From an uncultured Ruminococcus sp. (GTDB lineage Bacteria > Bacillota > Clostridia > Oscillospirales > Ruminococcaceae): a stretch of 6,409 bases of DNA. The stretch is from the NCBI GenBank assembly GCA_946183385.1, contig CAMHBN010000110.1:1-6409 (forward strand). The letters are read 5' to 3'. Positions 1-5,152 of this stretch are shown in pieces. Both the position numbers and the translations under genes were made by a program. Every line of letters begins with the position of its first letter. Within the stretch, counting starts at the first letter, position 1. Under the pieces are notes generated by a model. That model had not been told where the DNA came from, ran no database searches, and saw only the letters and a list, made by a program, of their open reading frames with translations.

Positions 1-534
1 GCGCCAGAAGTCGCCGTAGTAGCAGTAGCTCCTGTCGTAGTAGAGCCTGTGCTTCTTCATCGAGAGCTTGAAGCCCTTGAGGCGCTCCTCGGAGATGAAC
101 AGCTTTTTCGGACCCGTCAGACAGTATATCTTTGTGAAGCCGTGCACGTCGATGAGGTGGTCGGTTATCTGCTCGAAGGCGGCACAGTCGTCGATGGACG
201 TGGTCTCGAAGCTCCTGTGGTCGGCGGAGTCCATGAGCATAACAGGCTTGCCCGAGCGCACGAGGAGGTTGTCGATGTAGTTTTTTATCTCCTCGCTGTA
301 GAAGGTGTTCCTGCCGTAGAGGAAGCCGTCGAAGCGGTCGGAGAGGATGAGGTCGAAGATTTTCTTTTCTATCTGCTTGTGGGGGGTATCCATGAAGAAG
401 TTGTGCAGGGGAGTGAGTACGGCGATGTCGCAGTTGCTCTTGAAAGCCTGCGAGACAATGCCGCGGAGTATCTCCTTCTGGAAGTCGACATGGCATTCGG
501 TGATGATGACGCCGATAAGAATACGCTTGCTCAC
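1..534 (-). CDS. LacI/PBP-like sensor-domain protein, N-terminal part (3' end outside window)
   Basis: The minus strand reads without a stop for 178 codons from a GTG start to the window edge. The start is fixed by an AAAGGAGGG ribosome binding site at 539-547. The protein opens SKRILIGVIITECHVDFQ and continues with EILRGIVSQAF, DGFLYGRNTFY, GKPVMLMDS and a stretch HLIDVHGFTKIYCLTGP. This pattern of beta strands alternating with helices, with an early I-L-x-G-V strand and a later G-F-x-K-I-x-x-L-x-G segment, resembles the sugar-binding half of LacI-family regulators and type I periplasmic binding proteins. There is no signal peptide and no N-terminal DNA-binding helix-turn-helix, so it should be cytoplasmic with any output domain C-terminal. 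In ruminococci I recall similar domains joined to GGDEF (diguanylate cyclase) or AraC-type outputs; which applies here cannot be seen. The sensor fold is fairly likely; ligand and output are unknown. The gene is transcribed away from the rest of the window. Confidence 0.8.
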   Translation of the reverse strand, partial: MSKRILIGVIITECHVDFQKEILRGIVSQAFKSNCDIAVLTPLHNFFMDTPHKQIEKKIFDLILSDRFDGFLYGRNTFYSEEIKNYIDNLLVRSGKPVMLMDSADHRSFETTSIDDCAAFEQITDHLIDVHGFTKIYCLTGPKKLFISEERLKGFKLSMKKHRLYYDRSYCYYGDFWR

Positions 535-581
535 AATGCCCTCCTTTGTGTACGATAGCGTTTGCGTTTGGTGAGAAGTAT

Positions 582-612
582 ATTTTACATAGTCAAAATA
601 ATGTTTTGACAA
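582..612 (-). promoter_or_regulatory. Possible promoter of the LacI/PBP-like gene
   Basis: On the minus strand TTGTCA (612-607) is followed by TAAAAT (587-582), about 50 bases upstream of the GTG start. The 19-base spacing is longer than the usual 17, so the match is only fair. The region is strongly AT-rich, and other hexamer pairs could be chosen. Confidence 0.3.
592..610. promoter_or_regulatory. Operator-like palindrome upstream of the LacI/PBP-like gene
   Basis: GTCAAAA (592-598) and TTTTGAC (604-610) form a perfect 7-base inverted repeat around a 5-base centre (taatg), with further scattered matches out to about 586 and 616. It lies across the -35/spacer region of the proposed minus promoter, where a repressor would block transcription. 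The symmetry is visible; the binding protein is unknown. Confidence 0.4.
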
Positions 613-729
613 TATATCACTTTATTCTATATGAAATATTGTATCATAAATCGGCGAAAAAATCAATACCGCAAAGTGGAAAAATGCATATTTTGCAAAA
701 AAATCTTCTGAAATTGATAGGATAATTGA

Positions 730-758
730 TTGTCTGCGGACGCATAAGCGAGTATAAT
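730..758 (+). promoter_or_regulatory. Promoter upstream of the short terminated transcript
   Basis: TTGTCT (730-735), a 17-base spacer and a consensus TATAAT (753-758) make a good housekeeping-sigma promoter on the plus strand, with a start expected near 765. The next gene in this direction begins some 300 bases later, and a strong terminator lies in between. Confidence 0.65.
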
Positions 759-764
759 ATAGTT

Positions 765-883
765 GTAGACATACGTCTCACAGCGTTCACAGGACGCACT
801 TATAAATGAACGACCTCACTATTCTATAATTTACCCTTCACGAAAAGCTCTCCGGTAGGCACGGAGGGCTTTTCGTGTTTTTT
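765..883 (+). ncRNA. Putative small RNA or attenuated 5' leader of the ABC-F gene
   Basis: A transcript from the promoter at 730-758 would run about 120 bases to the terminator at 840-883. Inside it are two small stem-loops: AGAC/GTCT (767-770 with 775-778) and GCGT/ACGC (783-786 with 794-797). A seven-codon frame ATG...TAA (806-829, MNDLTIL) is present but has no good ribosome binding site. Either this is a stand-alone RNA, or it is a leader that stops transcription before the ABC-F gene unless a condition such as ribosome stalling allows read-through. Leader attenuation is known for several ABC-F genes, which makes the second reading plausible. I do not recognise an Rfam family. Both ends are inferred from signals alone. 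Confidence 0.45.
840..883 (+). terminator. Strong intrinsic terminator upstream of the ABC-F gene
   Basis: ACGAAAAGCTCTCCG (840-854) pairs with CGGAGGGCTTTTCGT (862-876): fifteen pairs including one G-U, closing a 7-base loop, followed by TGTTTTTT (876-883). The opposite strand has no U-run after the stem, so it acts on plus-strand transcription. It stands between the distal promoter (730-758) and the ABC-F gene. Confidence 0.85.
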
Positions 884-914
884 GGCAATTCTGCGGAATT
901 GGCACTGTGCCCGA

Positions 915-997
915 TGTAGGGGCGGCGTTCCGCCGCCCGCTGTTAAACCGATAAATTACCTGACCCCTGATGTAGGGGACGCCGCCCTCGGCGTCCC
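915..997. repeat. Paired GC-rich hairpin repeats, element A
   Basis: Two hairpins both begin TGTAGGGG in the same direction. Unit A1 (915-939) has GGGCGGCG pairing with CGCCGCCC around a 3-base loop. Unit A2 (971-997) has GGGACGCCG pairing with CGGCGTCCC around a 4-base loop. The spacer contains AACCGATAAATT (946-957), found unchanged in element B. A2 is the exact reverse complement of unit B2 beyond the ABC-F gene. No transposase is present; the look is of a dispersed palindromic (REP- or MITE-like) family. Confidence 0.8.
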
Positions 998-1011
998 ACA
1001 ATACTCGCCTC

Positions 1012-1040
1012 TTGCTATTTTTGCGGATTTATGTTAAAAT
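1012..1040 (+). promoter_or_regulatory. Proximal promoter of the ABC-F gene
   Basis: TTGCTA (1012-1017), a 17-base spacer and TAAAAT (1035-1040) with an extended -10 TG at 1032-1033 put the start near 1047, giving a leader of only about 24 bases. The ribosome binding site AAAGGAAG (1058-1065) follows. With this promoter the gene can be expressed regardless of the upstream terminator. Confidence 0.6.
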
Positions 1041-1070
1041 AGGCTTATATTTACTGAAAAGGAAGATATT

Positions 1071-2981
1071 ATGCTTGCAAGCCTTACAAACATAAATAAA
1101 TTCTACAACGGCGTACAGGTGCTCAATAATGTATCGCTGACCATTGACGAATCCGACAAGATAGGTCTCGTCGGCAACAACGGCTGCGGTAAATCCACCC
1201 TGCTGAAGATACTCACAGGCTCGGTCGAGCCCGACCGCTTCACGGAGAAGGACGGTATCATCTCATTCGCGGGCAAGACGAGTATCGGCTACCTCGAACA
1301 GATGGGCGGTCTCGACTCAGAGAGCACCGTCATGGACGAGATGCAGAAGGTGTTCGAGCCGATGCACAGGGCGATAGCGCGTCTGCGCGAGATAGAGCGC
1401 GAGATAGAGGCGGGCGACAGCTCCGCCGCGGACGAGTACCAGCAGCTCTCGTCGTGGGTCGAGGCGAACGACGGCTACAACACCGACGTGAAGATACGCA
1501 CTATCCTCAACGGTATGGGCTTCTCCGAGGACGAGCTCAGCCGCGAGGTATCGGGATTCAGCGGCGGCGAGAAGACGAAGCTCCTTCTTGAAGAGCCGAA
1601 CCTCCTCATTCTCGACGAGCCCACCAACCACCTCGACTTCAAGACTATAATGTGGCTCGAGGACTATCTCCGCAGCTACAGGGGAGCGGTACTCATCGTC
1701 TCGCATGACCGCTACTTCCTCGACAGGCTGTGCACGTCGATATGCGAGATAGAGCGCGGCACGCTCCGCCGCTACAAGGGCAACTATTCGGCTTTCGTGC
1801 GCCAGCGCGAGGAGGACGACGCCCGCCGCGAGAAGGAGTACGTCCAGCAGCAGAAGCAGATAGCGAAGATGGAGGACTACGTCGCGAGAAATCTCGTGCG
1901 CGCGTCCACGACGAAAATGGCTCAGAGCCGCCGCACACAGCTTGAAAAGATAGAGCGCATAGAGAAGCCCTTCCACGACACCAAGCGTGCGAAGATACAC
2001 TTCACCTACGCCGTCGAGCCGCCGCTTGACGTGCTCAAAGTCAAGAGCGTGGACATCTCCGTCGGCGAGGGAGCCGAGCGGAAAACTCTCGTTGACGAGA
2101 TTGGCTTTGAAGTCCGCAGAGGCGAGAAAATAGGCATTATCGGCGACAACGGCATAGGCAAGTCCACCCTGCTGAAAATCATACAGGAGAAGCTGCCGCA
2201 CAAGGGCGTTGTCCGCTGGAACAGCAACATAAAGATATCCTACTTCGAGCAGGAGAGCACCAATCTCAACCGCGAGCTCACGGTAATGGAGGAGCTACAC
2301 AGCCGCTATCCGTCGCTGTCCGACCTCGAGGTGCGCAATCTGCTCGCGCAGGTGCGCTTCACGGGCGAGAACGTGTTTAAGGAGACGGGCGTCATCAGCG
2401 GAGGCGAACGCGCGAAGCTCTGCTTTGCGATAATGATGCAGGAGCACGGCAACGTGCTCATCCTCGACGAGCCGACGAACCACCTCGACCTCGCGTCCAA
2501 GGAGGCGATAGAGGAGGCTCTCGCCGAATATACGGGCACGGTGATATTCGTCTCGCACGACCGCTACCTGCTGAGCAAGATAGCCGACCGACTCATCGAG
2601 CTTACCGACGGCGGCTATCGCGAGCACAACTACGGCTTCGCGAAGTATCTCGACGTGCTCCGTGACGAGCAGGCTGAGGAGAAGCGTATCGCGGACGCGG
2701 CGAAGTTCGCGAAGGCGGCAGAGGCTGCGAAGGAGAAGAACGAGCGCAGCTACCGCTCGAAGCAGCAGCGCAGTGCCGATGCTGCCCGCAAGAACGAGAT
2801 GCGCCGCCTTGAAAAGGAAATCGACGAATTACAGGTGCGTATCGACCTCCTGACCGAGGAGATAGGCAGGGAGGAGGTCTATTCCGACTACGAGCTGATG
2901 AACAGCAAGTGTGCCGAGATAGACAGCCTCAAGCAGCAGATAGACGAGGATTTCGAGAAGCTGATAGAGCTTGACGAATAA
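1071..2981 (+). CDS. ABC-F family ATPase, YdiF-like (ribosome-associated)
   Basis: This 636-residue soluble protein has two ABC ATPase domains and no membrane segment. Domain 1 has Walker A GNNGCGKS (35-42), signature SGGEK (164-168), Walker B LLILDEP (178-184, catalytic E183) and H-loop SHD (211-213). Domain 2 has GDNGIGKS (358-365), SGGER (443-447), VLILDEP (462-468, E467) and SHD (495-497). The charged linker at about 230-310, with RNLVRASTTKMAQSRR, is the helical arm that in ABC-F proteins reaches the ribosomal P-site tRNA. The C-terminal 85 or so residues are a charged coiled coil, as in Bacillus YdiF. The family acts on the ribosome, some members relieving stalls and others protecting against antibiotics; nothing here marks it as a resistance protein. 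Oddity: only 11 residues lie between GGEKTK and the Walker B aspartate, against 16 between GGERAK and the aspartate in domain 2, so about five residues of the helix after the signature are missing in frame. The ATG follows AAAGGAAG at good spacing. Confidence 0.95.
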   Translation: MLASLTNINKFYNGVQVLNNVSLTIDESDKIGLVGNNGCGKSTLLKILTGSVEPDRFTEKDGIISFAGKTSIGYLEQMGGLDSESTVMDEMQKVFEPMHRAIARLREIEREIEAGDSSAADEYQQLSSWVEANDGYNTDVKIRTILNGMGFSEDELSREVSGFSGGEKTKLLLEEPNLLILDEPTNHLDFKTIMWLEDYLRSYRGAVLIVSHDRYFLDRLCTSICEIERGTLRRYKGNYSAFVRQREEDDARREKEYVQQQKQIAKMEDYVARNLVRASTTKMAQSRRTQLEKIERIEKPFHDTKRAKIHFTYAVEPPLDVLKVKSVDISVGEGAERKTLVDEIGFEVRRGEKIGIIGDNGIGKSTLLKIIQEKLPHKGVVRWNSNIKISYFEQESTNLNRELTVMEELHSRYPSLSDLEVRNLLAQVRFTGENVFKETGVISGGERAKLCFAIMMQEHGNVLILDEPTNHLDLASKEAIEEALAEYTGTVIFVSHDRYLLSKIADRLIELTDGGYREHNYGFAKYLDVLRDEQAEEKRIADAAKFAKAAEAAKEKNERSYRSKQQRSADAARKNEMRRLEKEIDELQVRIDLLTEEIGREEVYSDYELMNSKCAEIDSLKQQIDEDFEKLIELDE

Positions 2982-2983
2982 GC

Positions 2984-3059
2984 TGCAGGGGAGGGCGCCA
3001 TCGCCCGCCCGTCGAACAACCGATAAATTCACGGGACGCCGAGGGCGGCGTCCCCTACA
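2984..3059. repeat. Paired GC-rich hairpin repeats with inverted ends, element B
   Basis: This element begins three bases after the ABC-F stop codon. It starts TGCAGGGG (2984-2991) and ends CCCCTACA (3052-3059), so its ends are near-perfect inverted repeats. Unit B1 pairs GGG-A-GGGCG (2989-2997) with CGCCC-G-CCC (3002-3010), leaving one A/G mismatch. Unit B2 pairs GGGACGCCG (3033-3041) with CGGCGTCCC (3046-3054). The spacer has AACCGATAAATT (3018-3029), identical to element A. No U-run follows either stem, so neither is an obvious intrinsic terminator, yet no other terminator for the ABC-F gene was found. Confidence 0.8.
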
Positions 3060-3205
3060 AGAGAGATTTGTTAACACAGCAATAATATTAATAGGCTATT
3101 TATATAGGGGTATATACGCCTAAATGCTTTTGTGCTGTTTCGATACCGAATCAACAGCCGTCTTGTCAAAATTCCACAAAATTAATAATGACGCGAAAAA
3201 GCCTA
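3060..3205. other. AT-rich gap with nested inverted repeats
   Basis: No gene is evident here. TAGGC (3092-3096) and GCCTA (3118-3122) enclose a second stem, TATATA-gggg-TATATA (3101-3116), giving a compact interrupted hairpin. An outer pair, ACAGCA (3076-3081) and TGCTGT (3133-3138), could enclose it. AATAGGC (3090-3096) also recurs inverted as GCCTATT (3201-3207), touching the scfA -35. These may be regulatory sites or a small structured RNA; no promoter for such an RNA is convincing. Confidence 0.3.
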
Positions 3206-3234
3206 TTGAATTTTACCTTGCGGTGTGATATAAT
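3206..3234 (+). promoter_or_regulatory. Promoter of the scfAB operon
   Basis: TTGAAT (3206-3211), a 17-base spacer and consensus TATAAT (3229-3234) with an extended -10 TG at 3226-3227 place the start near 3241. The leader of about 50 bases carries a small hairpin, TGCGG (3252-3256) with CCGCA (3266-3270), just ahead of the ribosome binding site. Confidence 0.75.
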
Positions 3235-3291
3235 AACGTTAATATATATAGTGCGGATACGAATACCGCATAGCTTTAGGAGGATAAGAAC

Positions 3292-3429
3292 ATGAAACAC
3301 ATCCAGACTATCAACAAGGCTAATCTCAAGGAGTCCGCTAAGAAGGGCGGCTGCGGCAAGTGCCAGGCTTCATGCCAGTCTGCCTGCAAGACTTCATGCA
3401 CAGTTGCAAACCAGAAGTGCGAGAGATAA
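3292..3429 (+). CDS. scfA: SCIFF ranthipeptide precursor peptide
   Basis: This 45-residue peptide starts MKHIQTINKANLKES and carries six cysteines at 21, 24, 28, 32, 36 and 43 in its C-terminal half (GGCGKCQASCQSACKTSC then a final cysteine near the end). Six cysteines in forty-five residues is exactly the definition of the SCIFF family, a ribosomally made, post-translationally modified peptide found across clostridia. Residues 1-20 form the leader recognised by the maturase and the cysteine-rich part is the modified core. In the Clostridium thermocellum homologue CteA, as I recall, Cys32 is linked by a thioether to Thr37; both residues are present here at the same numbers. AGGAGG at 3278-3283, eight bases before the ATG, is a near-perfect ribosome binding site, suiting high expression. 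The maturase gene follows directly. The role of the mature peptide is not settled for the family. Confidence 0.95.
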   Translation: MKHIQTINKANLKESAKKGGCGKCQASCQSACKTSCTVANQKCER

Positions 3430-3454
3430 GCACATCTGAAACCGAATATTCCGG

Positions 3455-3485
3455 GAGGCAGTATTTATACTGCCTCAAATTTTTT
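3455..3485 (+). terminator. Terminator-like attenuator between scfA and scfB
   Basis: GAGGCAGTAT (3455-3464) and ATACTGCCTC (3467-3476) form a perfect inverted repeat, followed by AAA and then six T (3480-3485). The U-run begins three bases after the stem, so termination is probably partial. Its place between precursor and enzyme would give many short scfA transcripts and fewer that reach scfB; it could also protect the 3' end of the scfA message. Confidence 0.65.
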
Positions 3486-3515
3486 AAAATGCAACTCTAT
3501 ATGTGAGGGATAGTT

Positions 3516-4883
3516 ATGATACATAAATACAAGCTGAACGGATTCAACATCGTTCTTGACGTAAACAGCGGCGGAGTACATATCGTAGACGAGCTGACCT
3601 ACGACCTCCTCGACAACGTAGAGCCGCCCTTTGCGGAAAAATGTCCCGAGAAGGTGGTGGACAAGCTCTCGCGCTCATACACTCCCGAGGACATCGAGTC
3701 CTGCTATCAGGAGATAGTCGAGCTCTACAACGACAAGATACTCTTCTCCGAGGACGACTACGAGAAGTACGCGAGGTACTCCGTAGCCTCCCCGATAAAG
3801 GCGATGTGCCTGAATATAGCCCACGACTGCCAGCTGAGGTGCAAGTACTGCTTCGCCTCTACGGGCGACTTCGGCAAGGGCAGAAAGCTGATGTCCTTCG
3901 AGACGGGCAAGCACGCTATCGACTTCCTGCTTGAAAATTCGGGCGACCGCCCCAATCTTGAGCTCGACTTCTTCGGCGGCGAGCCGCTGATGAACTGGAA
4001 CGTCGTGAAGCAGGTGGTCGAGTATGCACGCTCGCGCGAGGCTGAGTACGGCAAGAAGTTCCGCTTCACCATCACGACCAACGGTCTGCTCCTCGACGAC
4101 GAGAAGATAGACTTCATAAACCGCGAGATGTCGAACGTCGTGCTCTCGATAGACGGACGCAAGGAGGTCAACGATTACTTCCGCGTGCTGCCGAACGGTC
4201 AGGGCTGCTACGACATCATCATGCCGAAGTACAAGAAGCTGGTTGAGGGCAGAGGCGACAAGGAATACTACGTGAGAGGTACCTTCACCAAGAAAAACCT
4301 CGACTTCTCCAACGACGTGTTCGCGCTGTACGAGGCAGGCTTCGACCAGATTTCCGTCGAGCCCGTTGTCGGAGATTCCGACGAGTACGCGCTCACGGAG
4401 AAGGAGCTCCCCGCCGTGTTCAAGGAGTATGAGGTGCTGGCTCAGAAGCTTATAGACAACGAAAAACAGGGCAAGAAGTTCAACTTCTTCCACTTCATGC
4501 TCGACCTCGATCAGGGTCCGTGCGCGATAAAGAGACTTCGCGGCTGCGGCTGCGGCAATGACTACGTGGCTATAACTCCCGACGGCGACATCTTCCCGTG
4601 TCACCAGTTCGTGGGCATTGACGAGTACAAAATGGGCAATATCGACGAAGGTACCTTCAATCAGGAGATGAAGGCGGACTTCGCGGCTGCTCACGTATAC
4701 TCGAAGCTAGACTGCCGCAAGTGCTGGGCTAAGTTCTACTGCAGCGGCGGCTGCAACGCCAACAATTACCAGTACATGGGCGACATCAGAGCCGCGCACA
4801 AGATATCGTGCCAGCTCGAAAAAAAGCGCCTTGAGTGCGCGATAATGATGAAGGCGGTACGCGCCTTCGGTGAACAGGAATAA
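3516..4883 (+). CDS. scfB: SCIFF thioether maturase, radical SAM/SPASM protein
   Basis: This 455-residue cytoplasmic iron-sulfur enzyme is expected to use S-adenosylmethionine to make radical-mediated thioether links from ScfA cysteines to other residues. Residues 1 to about 95 (YKLNGFNIVLDVNSG onward) fit the peptide-recognition (RRE) domain that binds the leader. The radical SAM core follows, with C105-x3-C109-x2-C112 holding the catalytic cluster and the GGEP motif at 154-157. The SPASM region has C346-x10-G357-x4-C362, then C400-x2-C403-x5-C409-x3-C413 and a later C432, the usual ligands for two auxiliary [4Fe-4S] clusters; further cysteines are C336, C344 and C441. Length and motifs match the SCIFF maturase family (CteB in C. 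thermocellum). The ATG follows GAGGG (3505-3509) by six bases, a weaker site than that of scfA, consistent with lower enzyme output. It lies 86 bases after scfA with no separate promoter seen. Confidence 0.95.
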   Translation: MIHKYKLNGFNIVLDVNSGGVHIVDELTYDLLDNVEPPFAEKCPEKVVDKLSRSYTPEDIESCYQEIVELYNDKILFSEDDYEKYARYSVASPIKAMCLNIAHDCQLRCKYCFASTGDFGKGRKLMSFETGKHAIDFLLENSGDRPNLELDFFGGEPLMNWNVVKQVVEYARSREAEYGKKFRFTITTNGLLLDDEKIDFINREMSNVVLSIDGRKEVNDYFRVLPNGQGCYDIIMPKYKKLVEGRGDKEYYVRGTFTKKNLDFSNDVFALYEAGFDQISVEPVVGDSDEYALTEKELPAVFKEYEVLAQKLIDNEKQGKKFNFFHFMLDLDQGPCAIKRLRGCGCGNDYVAITPDGDIFPCHQFVGIDEYKMGNIDEGTFNQEMKADFAAAHVYSKLDCRKCWAKFYCSGGCNANNYQYMGDIRAAHKISCQLEKKRLECAIMMKAVRAFGEQE

Positions 4884-4886
4884 TGA

Positions 4887-4914
4887 AAAAAGGACGGCTG
4901 ATGCCGTCCTTTTT
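4887..4914 (+). terminator. Intrinsic terminator of the scfAB operon
   Basis: AAAAGGACGGC pairs with GCCGTCCTTTT around the loop TGAT, a 12-pair stem (4887-4898 with 4903-4914) starting four bases after the scfB stop. The 3' arm ends in five T and the 5' side carries a run of A, so it could also work on the other strand. Confidence 0.9.
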
Positions 4915-4915
4915 C

Positions 4916-5056
4916 TGTAGGAGCGCATTCCATGCGCCCGCAATTACGTAATCGGTAGACGTTTCGGGATGCACGGGCGCACAATGTGCGCCCCTGCATT
5001 TAATTACTGTAAGTTGCTTTGTAAGGCGCGGAACGCCGAGGGCGGCGTTCCCTACA
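4916..5056. repeat. Three GC-rich hairpin repeats, element C
   Basis: Unit C1 (4916-4940) begins TGTAGGAG and pairs GCGCAT with ATGCGC. Unit C2 (4974-4998) pairs GGGCGCAC (4975-4982) with GTGCGCCC (4986-4993) and ends CCCCTGCA, so C1 and C2 face each other with inverted TGYAGGRG ends as in element B. Unit C3 (5030-5056) pairs GGAACGCCG with CGGCGTTCC, ends CCCTACA, and differs from unit B2 mainly by a compensating change that keeps the stem paired. Between C1 and C2 is GTAATCGGT, which resembles the inverted form of the spacer of element A, along with the palindrome ATTACGTAAT (4943-4952). The element fills most of the gap between the scfB terminator and the next promoter. Confidence 0.75.
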
Positions 5057-5074
5057 TTGCGTTGACCGCGAAAA

Positions 5075-5091
5075 AAACATTATAAATGTTT
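5075..5091. promoter_or_regulatory. Operator-like palindrome at the -35 of the membrane-protein gene
   Basis: AAACAT (5075-5080) and ATGTTT (5086-5091) form a perfect inverted repeat around TATAA and overlap the -35 hexamer that begins at 5089. The position suits a repressor site. The sequence is AT-rich, so chance symmetry is possible. Confidence 0.35.
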
Positions 5092-5117
5092 ACATTTTCC
5101 TGAAATGGTGGTATAAT
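5089..5117 (+). promoter_or_regulatory. Promoter of the membrane protein-yifB unit
   Basis: TTTACA (5089-5094), a 17-base spacer and TATAAT (5112-5117) with an extended -10 TG at 5109-5110 form a strong match. The expected start near 5124 gives a leader of about 30 bases before the GTG start codon. Confidence 0.75.
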
Positions 5118-5152
5118 ATAACCAATACACAAAAACGAGGGGAGGGAGCAGC

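Larger units (their letters stand above)
535..1070. other. Regulatory intergenic region between divergent genes
   Basis: This 536-base gap has no open frame with a convincing ribosome binding site. From left to right it holds the control region of the minus-strand gene (to about 615), an AT-rich stretch with no clear signal (about 650-720), a plus-strand promoter and terminator unit (730-883), a small perfect hairpin of CAATTC and GAATTG (886-901), a pair of GC-rich hairpin repeats (915-997), and the proximal promoter and ribosome binding site of the ABC-F gene (1012-1065). Confidence 0.7.

Noticed and set aside
49..558. Open plus-strand frame of 169 codons opposite the LacI/PBP-like gene
   Set aside because: It has no ribosome binding site and a biased composition rich in Val, Glu and Leu, as expected of the antisense of a coding strand. 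The minus frame has a strong ribosome binding site and a recognisable fold.
806..829. Seven-codon leader peptide MNDLTIL
   Set aside because: No good ribosome binding site is at the right distance, and so short a frame occurs easily by chance. It is kept only as a possible part of the leader hypothesis, not as a gene.
825..830. Second TATAAT on the plus strand
   Set aside because: No acceptable -35 lies 16-18 bases upstream, and a start here would run straight into the terminator.
1317..2201. Minus-strand open frame of 294 codons inside the ABC-F gene
   Set aside because: The plus strand carries all ABC motifs in order; the antisense frame has no ribosome binding site or recognisable domain.
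1071..2981. Antibiotic-resistance ABC-F
   Set aside because: The linker and C-terminal coiled coil resemble the housekeeping YdiF type; nothing specific to resistance subfamilies was recognised.
3489..3506. Upstream in-frame ATG for scfB
   Set aside because: The frame from this ATG meets TGA at 3504-3506 before reaching the scfB start, so the ATG at 3516 with GAGGG ahead of it is the start.
3675..4694. Long minus-strand open frame of 339 codons opposite scfB
   Set aside because: It lies wholly within a clearly identified radical SAM gene and its translation is low-complexity Val/Leu/Ala/Glu, typical of antisense frames in GC-rich genes.
915..5056. CRISPR array from the repeated hairpins
   Set aside because: Units vary in sequence, orientation and spacing, are separated by whole genes, and have no cas genes nearby.
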